NCBI RefSeq assembly: GCF_002896875.1
Contig: NZ_CP023278.1
Coordinates: 6,206,501-6,270,500, forward strand
DNA from: Nostoc sp. CENA543
GTDB taxonomy: Bacteria; Cyanobacteriota; Cyanobacteriia; Cyanobacteriales; Nostocaceae
Length of the DNA: 64,000 nt
Direction: 5' to 3'
A program made the translations under genes and the position numbers. Positions 40,851-50,900 of the stretch are shown here, one piece after another (the stretch's first letter is position 1; each line of letters starts with the position of its first letter). The notes beneath the pieces are model-generated. The model had not been told where the DNA came from and did no database searches. It saw only the letters and a program-made list of their open reading frames with translations.

Positions 40851-43800
40851 CTACTCTCCGAAACACAACTGATAATTTTCAGGAGTCACACTAGCGTTAG
40901 TAGTGAGATAATCGTTAAGGCGATCGCAAGCTCGATTGAGTAATTGATCTACATCTAAAGTTTGCAGTTCTATCCCGTCTAAATTCCACAATTTAACTGT
41001 TGTGTCCTGTCCTCCAGAGACGAGTAGTTTACCGTTGGGACTAAAATTCACACTCCTCACACTGCCTTGATGTCCTTGGAAGGTAGTTAATAGAGTTCCG
41101 TTGGTGACATTCCACAGTTTAATAGTGCCGTCATCACTAGCAGAAGCGAGAGTTTTACCATCGGGGGAAAAATTGACATTCAACACTAAATCTGTGTGTC
41201 CTTGTAGGGTGTGTAACAGTTGACCTTCGATACTCCACAGTTTTACGGTCGCATCTTGACTACCTGAAGCAATAACTTTACCATCAGCAGCAATAGCTAC
41301 ACTCCAGATGCTAGCACTATGACCTTTGAGAGTTTGCAGTAATTGACCATTTAAATCCCAAATTTTGATGGTTTTATCCGCACTGGCGGAAATGATGTTT
41401 TTCCCATCGGGAGTAAATTTAATATCTGTCACCCAGCCGTTATGTCCAGACAGAGTCCGGAGTAAACGACCATCCACACTCCACAATTTAATTGTTTTAT
41501 CTGCACTTCCAGAGGCGAGAATTTGACTGTCTGGACTAAAACTCATCGTCGTCACCCAATGGTTAGGACTTTGCAGAGTGCGGAGTAAAGTCCCGTCTTG
41601 GTTGCGAATTTGGATACCTTGACTATTGCTAGCTAAAGCGACTAAATTGCGATCGCTACTAAAACTCACACTAGTAACATCAGGAATGGGCGAAATTAAG
41701 GTTTTGGTAATCTGTCCGTCTAATTTCCAAAACTTCATGGTGCTATCAGCACTCAAGGAAATGACAGTATCACCATTATTAATAAAACTTACATGACTCA
41801 CACTACCCTTATGTCCATAAAAAGTTTTGGGTATGGTTCTATTTAAATTCCAAAGTCGGACGGTGTTGTCATCACTAGCCGAAGCCAAAACCCGATTATC
41901 TGGACTAAAACTGAGGCTGTTAACTTCGTGAGTATGTCCTAAAAATGTTCCTAAAATACTCCCATCTCGCGACCAGAGGATGATTTTTTTATCAGCACTG
42001 GCGGTTGCTATCATCTGTCCGTCGGGTGAAAAAATCACTCGCCACACACCTTCTTGATGTCCTTCCAAGGTTCTCAGTAAAGTACCATCACGACTCCAGA
42101 GTTTGACTGTGTGGTCGGCACTAGCGGACGCAATGGTTTTACCATCGGGACTAAAGCTGATGCTGTTTACTTCCTTGGTATGGGCGGGTATAGTTGTTAA
42201 TGTTCTCCCGTCAATACTCCACAGTTTCATAGTTCCGTCATCGCTAGCTGAGGCGATGGTGTCGCCCTCTGGCGAAAAGCTAACAGCACTCACAGCCCCA
42301 GTATGTCCAGGCAGAGAAAGTATCAATCTACCATCACGACTCCATAGTTTCACTGTGTTGTCAGCACTACCAGAAACTATCATTTGGCTATCTGGGGAAA
42401 AACTTACACTATTGACACCCTGGGTATGGCCTTGCAAGGTATGGAGTAGCTTACCGCTACGATTCCAGAGTTTGATTGTACCGTCGGTACTAGCAGAAGC
42501 CAAAATTTCCCCATCGGGGGAAAAAGCTACACTATTGACCCCATCACTATGACCTGTAAGAGTATTGAGTAACTTGCCATCACTGCGCCACAGATGAATT
42601 GTGTTATCTGCACTAGCAGAGGCTAGAATTTCTCCGTCAGGGGAGAAACTCACGCTTATCACCCATGAATTATGCAGTAGACGGTTGCGTTCTTGGGTAG
42701 TGTAGACAGCTTGTTGCAAGATAGTTGCAGTTTGATTGCGGACGGCTGGCGGAAAGCCCAGGTTAATTTTCTGTACTTCCCTACCTGCTTGGACGCTGGT
42801 TAACAGCCCTTCTAATTGCTGATGAGAAAGCAAGTAGTTAGCCGCGAGGGAATTGAGGGCTTGAATTTCTTGTAATTGGGCTTTTTGAGTTTGTTGGTAA
42901 GCAAATACAGCTAAACCGAAAGCAGTTAACCCCAAGGTGCTGATAATGGCTACAGCCCGTTGTGCTTGTCGGAGACGATTTTGTTCTTTGAGTTGCTGTT
43001 GTCGCCTAGCTTGTAAACCAGCCGCAATAAAATTTTGGACATCTAAAGATAGTTCATCGGTGTAATTGATATAAATTTCTTCCGCTTCTGCTAACCGTAC
43101 ACCTTGTAAAAGAAAGTCGGCTTGACGGTCATTTTGTACCCAGAGATTAGCAGCTTGTGCAATTTGACGCAGCGATCGCAATCTACTACGATTTTCCTCC
43201 AACCACCAGCGTAACGTTGACCAGTGACGAATAATAATTTCATGGGCTACCTCAATCGTCACAGGCGATGAACTAAATAATGTAGCAACCTCTCCTTGTC
43301 CCCCCTGTCTACCTTGTCCCCCTTGTCCCTCTTCCACATTCACCACTACCAACTTAGCCGCCGTCAATATCTGCAATGTCCTCTCTACCAAAGCCACCGG
43401 ATATTTATTCACTACTAACTCTGATTTTCCTACCCGTCGCCTAGTATCTTCAGTTCCTTCTCCTAACTGAGTCAGGGCTAAAAAAATCCATCTAGCACAT
43501 TCTTGCACTTCCGGTTCTAAACTTTCATAAACTGCTTGGGCTTTCTTTTCTAACGCCCCTTTTATTCCACCCAAGTGTTGCTGATAAGCCTGTAAGGTAA
43601 TTACACCAGATTCCCGATATTCCCATAATTGTTCTAGAACAAATTCCAATAATGGTAAATAGCCAGGAGAGTAATGTAATTCCTGTAATAGTACCTCTAC
43701 TAACTCCGGTTCTACAGTTAAACCCACTTGTTCCGCCGGATGAATAATAATCCGGCGATATTCTTCTTTAGTTAAGCAAGGTGGTAATAAAACACTAGAT

Positions 43801-45980
43801 TTTTGTAATAATTGAGCTAATTTTGTGACTTCCAAACAAAGAGAAATAAAATCAGCCCGTAGGGTAATAATTAACTTAAACTTCTCTGGGATTTTCTCGA
43901 CTGTTCCCAGGACAATTTCGAGGAATCTTTGCCTGTCTTCGCTAGCTGCTAAGGTAAATAATTCTTCAAATTGGTCGATTACTAAAACTACCATTGGTTC
44001 AGGTCGCTGATGCACCCAATGGGTAAATCCTTCCGCACCTTGATATAAAATCCCTTCTAATTGCATTTGCTGATAAGCTTTTTCTCGCTCAGTTCCGCTA
44101 TCTACCATCCGGCGCGATAAAGTTTCTAGAGGATGTTTTCCAGGACGAAAGCTTCTCACCCACCAATCTTGACTTCCCAGTAATTTTTTACCTCGACGCA
44201 GTTGCGCCATCACACCCGCCTGTACTAAAGAAGATTTTCCACTCCCAGAAGCCCCGACTATCCCCAGAAAGGATTTTTTCTCTAACTCAGCTATAAGTTG
44301 TTGGGTGAGGGTTTCCCTTCCGTAGAAATACTGTGCATCTTCTTCCGTAAAAGCTTGTAATCCAAAGTAAGGACAAATGCCTAAATCAATACTAGCTGGT
44401 GTCTGATTATTCCTATGACTTGTATGGGTGGGAATAATTTCAATCACTCCCTGAGTACCAGATAGCCAAATCTGTAAAGGGAGTAAATTTGCTGTCCAAA
44501 TTTGTTGCAATTGGCTAATCCAGCTAGCAGCTGATAAACTTGGTTGTGCTTGGGCTGCTTGCAAGGTAGAGTATAAAGCTTGGGCAAATTGTTCGGAGTT
44601 TTCTGGTGATGAAGCCGCCGCTATAATACATTGTCCTTGCTCAAAGCCCAGTTGTAGGTCTTCTACCCAATCTTTGACAGTTCCTTGACTATCAGTCAGC
44701 ACATCTAAAATAATGATTTGTTGGTTGTAGGGAGAACGTCTGAGTTGTTGTCTTAACCAAGAACGACTCAAGCGGGTATCTTCTCCCAGCACTATCATCG
44801 GTTCTCCCGCTTCTGTGGTGGCTAAACGTCCCCGCAAATATAACAGCACCGTGGCTAAGTTTTGCGGTTGAGTTTGCTTTTCTAATTCTGTGGTGTGTAA
44901 ACAAGTTTGAATTATCGTCTGTAAATCTTGGCTGGTATGAGTGCGCGGCCAATACTCAACTTCAAAACCTCCCACAGCCTGTAATAGCTTACTTAACCCC
45001 AAAATAGTCTGATTGGTGGCTAATCCCTCTACAATTAACCCTTGTCGGCTATCGGCAACTTCCAGTAATGCAGGTTTCACCCCTAAAATAATCTCACCTA
45101 CTCCTTCCACAATGCGTTTAGGCGTTTGTAGGGGGTATTCCGAATAAAGTTTGTTGTCGCCTCTGGTGCGATTTTGTTGGTTAATTAAGCGTAATTGCTG
45201 GTTAGTTTGTTCTATATATTGTTTAGTTTGGTGATAAACATAACGATAAAGCCCGTCTGCATCAATTAAACCTTGATTATCCGCCGCCTCACCTCGTAAA
45301 CCCCGCATCAAATAATAGGTAAATACTCCGTGTCCCAATTCTGGGAATTCCCATGACTGTTGATTAGTGTCACAAGATAGTAAAGCGTAAAAACCTTTAC
45401 TTTGCTTGGCTCTATGGCGGAGTAATTCCACTATTTGAGGAGTGGGGTTAGGAACAGCAGACTGGCTGGTATCGCCTCTTGCGCCTCTGAAAGTGAGGCT
45501 ACCACTATGACAAGCATCTAGCCAAACTAATTGAGTTTGTGCCTGACTATTCCCTAACAGTTGCAAAAGTTCTTGTAAGCTTAAACCTGTATTGAGTAAA
45601 TCATCAGTTTGGGTATCTGCTAGACACAAAATCGCCTGTTGGGAGTTTGGTTCTAGCATTCCGTGACCGGAGAAATAAAATAATATGGTGTCTTGTGGTT
45701 GGGCTGTGCTGATGATTTGGTTTAAACTATCACGGACTTTAGATAATAGGGGCTGTTGGGGGACAAAATCGTGATGAACCCATTCTTGTTTATGGGGAAA
45801 ACCTTGTGTTGCATCAGCTAAAGCCGCCGCTAACCCTTGACAGTCAACAGCCGAGTAACGCAGCGAGGGAAGTCTCTCATCTTGGTATTGGTTGACTCCC
45901 ACTAGCAACAACCAGAGCTTCGCTGCTCCTGTTTCTAGGGTGTGAGTAAGATGGCTGGTAGCAATACCGAATGGAGACAT
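40851..45980 (-). CDS. orthocaspase - STAND NTPase - 14 x WD40 protein
   Basis: A 1709-residue multi-domain protein. Residues 20-260 form a caspase-like C14 domain with catalytic His106 (FYFSGHGML) and Cys157 ([12 protein letters not shown]). Residues 300-520 form a less clear alpha/beta region. Residues 535-900 form a STAND-type NTPase (nSTAND1): [19 protein letters not shown], Walker [10 protein letters not shown] at 576-584, and [13 protein letters not shown]-type Walker B near 670. A membrane-like helix ([20 protein letters not shown]) lies near 1035. Fourteen WD40 units then run from [13 protein letters not shown] to the end, enough for two seven-bladed propellers; the ninth ([13 protein letters not shown]) is degenerate. 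The propellers should sense a ligand, the NTPase switch oligomerisation, and the protease act as effector. Ligand and targets are unknown. Confidence 0.9.
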   Translation of the reverse strand: MSPFGIATSHLTHTLETGAAKLWLLLVGVNQYQDERLPSLRYSAVDCQGLAAALADATQGFPHKQEWVHHDFVPQQPLLSKVRDSLNQIISTAQPQDTILFYFSGHGMLEPNSQQAILCLADTQTDDLLNTGLSLQELLQLLGNSQAQTQLVWLDACHSGSLTFRGARGDTSQSAVPNPTPQIVELLRHRAKQSKGFYALLSCDTNQQSWEFPELGHGVFTYYLMRGLRGEAADNQGLIDADGLYRYVYHQTKQYIEQTNQQLRLINQQNRTRGDNKLYSEYPLQTPKRIVEGVGEIILGVKPALLEVADSRQGLIVEGLATNQTILGLSKLLQAVGGFEVEYWPRTHTSQDLQTIIQTCLHTTELEKQTQPQNLATVLLYLRGRLATTEAGEPMIVLGEDTRLSRSWLRQQLRRSPYNQQIIILDVLTDSQGTVKDWVEDLQLGFEQGQCIIAAASSPENSEQFAQALYSTLQAAQAQPSLSAASWISQLQQIWTANLLPLQIWLSGTQGVIEIIPTHTSHRNNQTPASIDLGICPYFGLQAFTEEDAQYFYGRETLTQQLIAELEKKSFLGIVGASGSGKSSLVQAGVMAQLRRGKKLLGSQDWWVRSFRPGKHPLETLSRRMVDSGTEREKAYQQMQLEGILYQGAEGFTHWVHQRPEPMVVLVIDQFEELFTLAASEDRQRFLEIVLGTVEKIPEKFKLIITLRADFISLCLEVTKLAQLLQKSSVLLPPCLTKEEYRRIIIHPAEQVGLTVEPELVEVLLQELHYSPGYLPLLEFVLEQLWEYRESGVITLQAYQQHLGGIKGALEKKAQAVYESLEPEVQECARWIFLALTQLGEGTEDTRRRVGKSELVVNKYPVALVERTLQILTAAKLVVVNVEEGQGGQGRQGGQGEVATLFSSSPVTIEVAHEIIIRHWSTLRWWLEENRSRLRSLRQIAQAANLWVQNDRQADFLLQGVRLAEAEEIYINYTDELSLDVQNFIAAGLQARRQQQLKEQNRLRQAQRAVAIISTLGLTAFGLAVFAYQQTQKAQLQEIQALNSLAANYLLSHQQLEGLLTSVQAGREVQKINLGFPPAVRNQTATILQQAVYTTQERNRLLHNSWVISVSFSPDGEILASASADNTIHLWRSDGKLLNTLTGHSDGVNSVAFSPDGEILASASTDGTIKLWNRSGKLLHTLQGHTQGVNSVSFSPDSQMIVSGSADNTVKLWSRDGRLILSLPGHTGAVSAVSFSPEGDTIASASDDGTMKLWSIDGRTLTTIPAHTKEVNSISFSPDGKTIASASADHTVKLWSRDGTLLRTLEGHQEGVWRVIFSPDGQMIATASADKKIILWSRDGSILGTFLGHTHEVNSLSFSPDNRVLASASDDNTVRLWNLNRTIPKTFYGHKGSVSHVSFINNGDTVISLSADSTMKFWKLDGQITKTLISPIPDVTSVSFSSDRNLVALASNSQGIQIRNQDGTLLRTLQSPNHWVTTMSFSPDSQILASGSADKTIKLWSVDGRLLRTLSGHNGWVTDIKFTPDGKNIISASADKTIKIWDLNGQLLQTLKGHSASIWSVAIAADGKVIASGSQDATVKLWSIEGQLLHTLQGHTDLVLNVNFSPDGKTLASASDDGTIKLWNVTNGTLLTTFQGHQGSVRSVNFSPNGKLLVSGGQDTTVKLWNLDGIELQTLDVDQLLNRACDRLNDYLTTNASVTPENYQLCFGE

Positions 45981-45984
45981 TGTT

Positions 45985-46140
45985 TTAATTAGTTATTAGT
46001 CAATAGTCAATAGTCATTAGTTATTAGTCATTAGTCATTAGGAAACAGGGAACAGGGAACAGGGAACAGGGCATAGAGCATCAGAAAACAAATCTACCTT
46101 GTCTACCTTGTCTTCCCAGTCCCCAGTCCCCAGTCCCCAA
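45985..46140. repeat. STRR arrays (TTAGTCA, GGGAACA, CCCCAGT)
   Basis: Tandem TAGTCAATA and GTCATTA units, four GGGAACA units (about 46036-46066), a TACCTTGTC repeat, then CCCCAGTCCCCAGTCCCC. They lie just upstream of the orthocaspase start. The same combination occurs at 19483. Confidence 0.88.
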
Positions 46141-46372
46141 TCCCCAAGGGTAGGTTTCGTTATTTTATTACAGCTTCACATCTCAAGACTGCTGGAGTCT
46201 TTAATAATTTTATACATTTTCTATCTTTGGTGATATCTACAAAAAGATTGTTGAAGTTTTATAGCGAAAAAATTTGTCAAAGTGGCGACAAAGGCTAGAT
46301 GGGTTTTGATAGAGTGTTGGCAGTTAAGCGATCGCTTGTTTCAATCTAGCGCAGCATATCCTGGTTGCTCTC

Positions 46373-46408
46373 CAAAAAAAGCAGCCAGACTAGATTAAGT
46401 CTGCTGCT
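46373..46408 (-). terminator. terminator downstream of the SMR exporter gene
   Basis: Read on the minus strand: AGCAGCAGACT, a six-base loop, AGTCTGGCTGCT (one bulged base), then seven T. It lies 135 bp past the exporter stop and would also end any antisense transcription toward the orthocaspase promoter. Confidence 0.8.
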
Positions 46409-46489
46409 GTGGTTTGAGGCATTGCTTGCTACTTAACAGTGCTGAATATGCACTTTAAATAGATAAACTCTTGTTGATTTCCTCTGTTT

Positions 46490-46527
46490 ATTACCTCGTT
46501 CAATTTGGGATGAATGAGGTTTTTTTA
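46490..46527 (+). terminator. plus-strand terminator with no annotated upstream gene
   Basis: ACCTCGTTCA, loop, TGAATGAGGT with one mismatch, followed by seven T (46520-46526). It points along the plus strand, yet both flanking genes are on the minus strand. The 45981-46490 region upstream has no open reading frame, so it could end an unannotated small RNA or simply block antisense transcripts. Confidence 0.6.
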
Positions 46528-46542
46528 TTGTAAAAATTGGTA

Positions 46543-46863
46543 TTATTTGCTGGCATTAATGCCAATGACACCAATCACAATTAAAGCAATAGAAACAAAT
46601 TTGGTGAGGGACATCGATTCACGAAACCAAATAATACCAATGCTAGCAATTAACATTGTGCCTAAACCCGACCAAATTGAGTAAGCTACACCCACATCAA
46701 GTTTCTCTAAGGAAAGAGTAGAGAAAGTAAAACCACAACCATAAAATACAAATATCAATATTGAAGGAATTAAGTTTCTGAAACCATCAGATAGTTTCAT
46801 GCAGGTTGTGCCTAAAACCTCAAACAATATTGCTGCCATTAAGTAAATCCAATTGATTAACAT
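46543..46863 (-). CDS. small multidrug resistance (SMR/EmrE-type) transporter
   Basis: A 106-residue protein with four membrane helices. Seen: LMAAILFEVLGTTCMKLSDG, where the membrane-embedded Glu13 is the proton/substrate residue of SMR pumps, then YGCGFTFSTLSLEKLDVGVA and YSIWSGLGT near residues 60-90, and the final helix ending GVIGINASK. It functions as a dual-topology dimer exporting cationic compounds or, in the Gdx subgroup, guanidinium. The sequence looks closer to EmrE/QacE than to SugE/Gdx. No guanidine riboswitch is visible upstream. It has its own downstream terminator. Confidence 0.9.
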   Translation of the reverse strand: MLINWIYLMAAILFEVLGTTCMKLSDGFRNLIPSILIFVFYGCGFTFSTLSLEKLDVGVAYSIWSGLGTMLIASIGIIWFRESMSLTKFVSIALIVIGVIGINASK

Positions 46864-47030
46864 ATGTGTTGTGAATCTTTGACAAGAATATCGTTGTTAT
46901 AGTCAATCTCTACTGTATGAAAGTTTTAATAGGTAGTTCTGCTATTTAGATGACAGAGAATTAATTAAACATGAATTAATGATATCTCTGTAAGTTTCCA
47001 TTTTCTTTACTTAATAACTGTGATTTCTGT

Positions 47031-47070
47031 AAACAAGTCGTATCTCTATATATAGAGATACGACTTGTTT
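47031..47070. promoter_or_regulatory. 40-bp perfect palindrome upstream of hsp20
   Basis: AAACAAGTCGTATCTCTATA followed immediately by its exact reverse complement. There is no loop and no mismatch. It lies about 190 bp before the hsp20 ATG and 170 bp before the SMR gene start, in a 398-bp divergent spacer. TTCTAAATTT follows on the plus strand. It could be an operator, a cruciform or a terminator-like barrier. It does not match the CIRCE heat-shock operator (TTAGCACTC-N9-GAGTGCTAA). Confidence 0.8.
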
Positions 47071-47261
47071 TTCTAAATTTGTAGGGTTTACCGAACAAGC
47101 TATAACGGGTTTACCGTAACGTTTAGATGAGTTCGGTAATCATCATGATACAGGTGATAAAAACCGAATTTACACCTACAGTATTCCTGAATAAGATGAG
47201 AACAAATCAAACAATAAACATTCAGTTAAACACCAACTTAATTCTCATAGGAGTGAAACAT

Positions 47262-47711
47262 ATGGCACTTATTCACTGGAATCCTTTACAAGAATTGAAC
47301 ACCATTCAACGTCAACTCAATCACATTTTTGACGAAGATATGTTAACCACAACAATTTTAGATCGGACTGTAACTAAAGTTCCTGCTGCGGAACTACAAG
47401 AAACAGATGATGCAGTCTACTTAAAACTAGAAATTCCTGGTGTAGAAGCTAAAGACATTGATTTGCAAGTAACCGATAAAGCTGTATATATTAGCGGTGA
47501 ACGGAAATCTCAAACTAAGACTGAAGAGAAAGGTAAAATCAAGAGTGAATTCCACTATGGTAAATTCCAACGTGTAATTCCTCTACCAGCACGCATTCAA
47601 AATACTAATGTCAAAGCCGATTACAAAGATGGTATTTTGCATTTGACTTTACCGAAAGCGGAAGAAGAAAAGAATAAGGTTGTTAAGATCAATCTAGATT
47701 CTGTTGGTTAA
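47262..47711 (+). CDS. hspA: small heat-shock protein (Hsp20/alpha-crystallin)
   Basis: A 149-residue cytoplasmic chaperone that holds unfolding proteins and, in cyanobacteria, also protects thylakoids. The alpha-crystallin domain covers residues 40-145: VPAAELQETDDAVYLKLEIP, then VYISGERKSQ and FHYGKFQRVIPLP, with the C-terminal GILHLTLPKAE strand. I set the start at ATG 47262, with AGGAG 8 nt upstream; an ATG at 47127 would add 45 residues lacking family similarity. The leader from the palindrome to the ATG may contain heat-responsive RNA structure, which I could not resolve. Confidence 0.94.
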   Translation: MALIHWNPLQELNTIQRQLNHIFDEDMLTTTILDRTVTKVPAAELQETDDAVYLKLEIPGVEAKDIDLQVTDKAVYISGERKSQTKTEEKGKIKSEFHYGKFQRVIPLPARIQNTNVKADYKDGILHLTLPKAEEEKNKVVKINLDSVG

Positions 47712-47740
47712 TCAGATTTTCTCGGTGAAAATATTTAGTC

Positions 47741-47779
47741 AAAGATCCCCGACAAATTCAAAAAGTCGGGGGTCTTTTT
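47741..47779 (+). terminator. rho-independent terminator of hsp20
   Basis: GATCCCCGAC, an A-rich loop, then GTCGGGGGTC and TTTTTG, 30 bp after the stop. Confidence 0.88.
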
Positions 47780-47877
47780 GTACTTAAATGACTTACTATA
47801 GGTGTGCATAATTAAATTATGATTTGCTGATAAATAGGCATAAAAGTTATTTTTGCCTATGAAGAGCATAATTTTGT

Positions 47878-48036
47878 AAGTAGAACATGGTAAATAATTA
47901 AAGGTTTGTAGTGAGAACTTTAGTTCTCTCTCGGAGACGCTCCGCGAACAGAAAAGGACTAAAGTCCTTACTACGAACTGAATTCTAGTATTGTTACATT
48001 GCTTAACTTAGGTTGTTTTTTTCCAGTGGTTTTACT
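47878..48036. repeat. MITE-like element, AGTAGAAC/TTTAGTCC family, copy C (inverted)
   Basis: Starts AAGTAGAAC, GGTAAATAATTAAAGG, then AGAACTTTAGTTCT, CGCGAACAGAAAAGGACT, AAAGTCCTTACTACGAACTG. It is the reverse orientation of 32676-32835, sharing even the CTGTTCGCG insert. It fills the hsp20-HAD gap. Confidence 0.82.
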
Positions 48037-48159
48037 TATAGGAGTAACAGGGAACAGGAGCTAGATTTTCTTGGTGTGTGAATTCTATTTTTAAAGGTTG
48101 TATCTCACTCCCTATCTGCTGTAATTAAGTGTTGTCAAGGTGTAAATAGAGGATTAAGT

Positions 48160-48840
48160 GTGCTACCGAATATCCGCGCTGCTATTTTTGACATGGATGG
48201 GTTACTGTTTGACACAGAAAGCATTGCTCGCTGGGCTTGGAAGCAAGCTTTAGCTAGTCACGGCTATCTGATGAGTGATGATTTTTACTTTGAGTTTGTG
48301 GGGCGGGATTTATCTTGGCGGGAAAAATTTCTCAAACAACGATATGGGGGTAGTTTTCCCTTTGAGTCAGTGACAGCACAGCGAATTGAAATTGGCGATC
48401 GCCGAGAACTTCAAGAAGGTTTACCATTAAAAGCAGGTGTATTAGATTTACTGCGCTGGTTAAATGATTTCGGTATAGTTATTGCCTTAGCTACAGGGAC
48501 ATCCCGTCATCGCACTATCCGCCGTCTTACCAATGCAGGCATTTTGCAATACTTTACTACTATTGTGACCAGTGAAGATGTTGCTCAAGGGAAACCTGCG
48601 CCAGATATCTATTTAGAAACCAGTCGCAGAATTAATATTGCACCTGTGGAGTGCTTAGTATTTGAGGACTCATGTGTAGGTATAGAAGCTGCTTTCAGCG
48701 CAGGAATGTACCCAATTATGATTCCCGATATAGAAAAACCATCACCAGAAATTAAATGTTTAGCCTACCAAGTTTTAGACTCATTAGAGCAAGTCTGTGA
48801 GTTCTTAGAACAGGGGTTAGGGACTGGGAACAGAGGATGA
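48160..48840 (+). CDS. HAD-superfamily phosphatase/phosphoglucomutase-like hydrolase
   Basis: A 226-residue HAD hydrolase of the beta-phosphoglucomutase/GS1-like subfamily. Motif I FDMDGLLFDTE near residue 10 (nucleophile Asp and the acid/base Asp two positions on). A helical cap follows (about 18-90). Motif II is ALATGTSRHRT near 108, motif III KPAPDIYLE with its Lys near 146, and motif IV LVFEDSCVGIEAA near 167. It removes phosphate from a small metabolite, or isomerises one; substrate not predictable. It starts with GTG 48160, preceded by GAGG at 8 nt. A MITE-like repeat lies upstream. Confidence 0.88.
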   Translation: MLPNIRAAIFDMDGLLFDTESIARWAWKQALASHGYLMSDDFYFEFVGRDLSWREKFLKQRYGGSFPFESVTAQRIEIGDRRELQEGLPLKAGVLDLLRWLNDFGIVIALATGTSRHRTIRRLTNAGILQYFTTIVTSEDVAQGKPAPDIYLETSRRINIAPVECLVFEDSCVGIEAAFSAGMYPIMIPDIEKPSPEIKCLAYQVLDSLEQVCEFLEQGLGTGNRG

Positions 48841-48945
48841 GCGATAAATTGATTCATCAATAAAGGCGATCGCTGCCCTACATGATTCATTCTAAAATGT
48901 TTAGGGGATACTCCATGTAGCAGCAAGCGATCGCATTTTCTCAAC

Positions 48946-50712
48946 CTACATTCTCTCTAATACTTGAATCCCCAACAAAGATAAACCGAGTTTCAAAGTT
49001 CTGGCTGTCAAATCACACAGCACTAAGCGGGATGTCCGCAGTGGTTCTTCTGCATTTAATACAGGTACTCCTTGATTGCGGTCATAAAACACATTAAACT
49101 TTTTACTTAGCTCATAAAGATACTCACATAAACGATTAGGGAGTAAATCTTCTTCCACAGTGCTAATCACTTCACCTAATTGCAACAAGAATTTCGCCAG
49201 AGCAAATTCTGTTTCATGTTGTAATATCACCTTGGCATTGCTTCCTAACTCTGCAAAGTTAATTTCACCTTTGCGGCTAATACCTTGAATCCGAGCATAA
49301 GCATACAACATATAAGGCGCGGTATTGCCTTTGAGATCCAGCATTTTATCAAAGCTGAAAACATAGTTACTAGTACGGTTTTGGCTTAAATCAGCATATT
49401 TCACCGCACTAATACCAACTACCCCAGCTACTGTGTCAATAAATTCGGCTGTTTCTTCCCGTTCTTCTGCTTTTAATCTTACTTCTAAATCAGTACGCGC
49501 GCGAGTCACGGCTTCATCTAATAAATCCCGCAGTCTTACAGTATCACCAGAACGGGTTTTAAATTTCTTGCCGTCTTCACCTAATACTAAACCAAAGGGA
49601 ACATGAACTAATTCCACATTATCGGGAATCCATCCAGCTTTGCGTGCTACTTGGAAAAACTGAGCAAAGTGATTAGCTTGTCCAGCATCAGTAACGTAAA
49701 TAATTCGTTTAGCTTCGTCTTTTTCTATGCGGTAACGTAGTGCAGCTAAATCTGTTGTGGCGTAATTATAACCACCGTCTGATTTCTTGACAATTAAAGG
49801 TAAAGGTTCACCTTCTCTGTTAGTAAATCCATCTAAGAAAACGCATTGCGCGCCTTGATTTTCTACTAATAAACCAGACTTTTCTAACTCTTTTAGAACT
49901 CCTGGAAGTAAAGGGTTATAAAAAGATTCGCCACGTTCAGTTAATTTGATATTCAATAAATCATAAATTACTTGAAATTCTTGGCGTGATTGTTCACACA
50001 ATAATTTCCAAGCATGAAGCGTATCTTCTGCGCCTGCTTGCAATTTCACTACTTCTTGGCGTGCAGTTTCTTGAAAGGCTTCATCTGCATCAAACCGTTG
50101 TTTAGCTTGGCGGTAAAAACTCACTAAATCACCAATATCTAAAGCATTTGCAGTGGTTAATGCTTCTGGATACACTTCCCGCAAATAAGCAATTAACATC
50201 CCAAATTGCGTACCCCAATCACCCACATGATTTAACCGCAATACATCATGTCCGCGAAATTCCAAAATACGGGCTATACAATCACCAATAATAGTAGAAC
50301 GCAAGTGTCCGACGTGCATTTCTTTCGCAATATTCGGACTGGAAAAATCAACAATTTCCCGTTGTGGGTGTTTAGCGGTAGGAACACCAAGCCTAGAATC
50401 TGCGTGAATAGCGTTAAGTTGTGCTTCTAAGTATGCTGTTTTCAGTTTGAGATTAATAAAACCAGGCCCGGCGATTTCTGGGGTTTCGCAAATTTCCGAG
50501 ACATCCAATTTTGCCACAATAGCAGAGGCGATCGCCCTTGGTTGCTGTCCTAATTTTTTACTCAGCGATAAAGCCACGTTAGCTTGATAATCACCAAACT
50601 TAGGATTACTAGCAGGAACTAAAATCGGATCTACTCCGGCGTACTCATCGCCAAAAGCAGCCATCAAAGCCTGTTCTAGTTTTGCCTTTAGTTGTTCTTG
50701 TGTAGCGTTCAT
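48946..50712 (-). CDS. argS: arginyl-tRNA synthetase
   Basis: A 588-residue class I aminoacyl-tRNA synthetase that charges tRNA(Arg). N-terminal additional domain 1 (about 1-95, ending PGFINLKL). Rossmann catalytic domain with the HIGH-equivalent HVGHLRST near 135 and the KMSK-equivalent KKFKTRSG near 372. The C-terminal anticodon-binding DALR domain has [14 protein letters not shown] near 455 and ends in LGIQVLERM. Length and residues are normal. The ATG at 50712 is the natural start. It lies on the same strand as miaA and the SGNH gene upstream but is separated by about 190 bp. Confidence 0.97.
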   Translation of the reverse strand: MNATQEQLKAKLEQALMAAFGDEYAGVDPILVPASNPKFGDYQANVALSLSKKLGQQPRAIASAIVAKLDVSEICETPEIAGPGFINLKLKTAYLEAQLNAIHADSRLGVPTAKHPQREIVDFSSPNIAKEMHVGHLRSTIIGDCIARILEFRGHDVLRLNHVGDWGTQFGMLIAYLREVYPEALTTANALDIGDLVSFYRQAKQRFDADEAFQETARQEVVKLQAGAEDTLHAWKLLCEQSRQEFQVIYDLLNIKLTERGESFYNPLLPGVLKELEKSGLLVENQGAQCVFLDGFTNREGEPLPLIVKKSDGGYNYATTDLAALRYRIEKDEAKRIIYVTDAGQANHFAQFFQVARKAGWIPDNVELVHVPFGLVLGEDGKKFKTRSGDTVRLRDLLDEAVTRARTDLEVRLKAEEREETAEFIDTVAGVVGISAVKYADLSQNRTSNYVFSFDKMLDLKGNTAPYMLYAYARIQGISRKGEINFAELGSNAKVILQHETEFALAKFLLQLGEVISTVEEDLLPNRLCEYLYELSKKFNVFYDRNQGVPVLNAEEPLRTSRLVLCDLTARTLKLGLSLLGIQVLERM

Positions 50713-50900
50713 ATAATGAATTGTATTTGTTTACGGGGCTAGGGGCTGCCTACTGGACTGTCTTCCAAGGCTTGATTATTTTAACTCTAAAACTCAGTAA
50801 GTCGGTGGGGAAAAACTTAGGACTGATCCACTGAAGCTAGCAACTATCTTTCCAACTGCGCTATTTTAGCTACAAATATTTGCCAAATTATACTAATTTT

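Noticed and set aside
46864-47030. Guanidine riboswitch before the SMR exporter
   Set aside because: No paired ACGR-loop hairpins or ykkC-like core are visible, and the protein looks EmrE-like rather than Gdx.
47031-47261. CIRCE/HrcA operator upstream of hsp20
   Set aside because: No TTAGCACTC-N9-GAGTGCTAA match; the only strong dyad is the different 40-bp palindrome.
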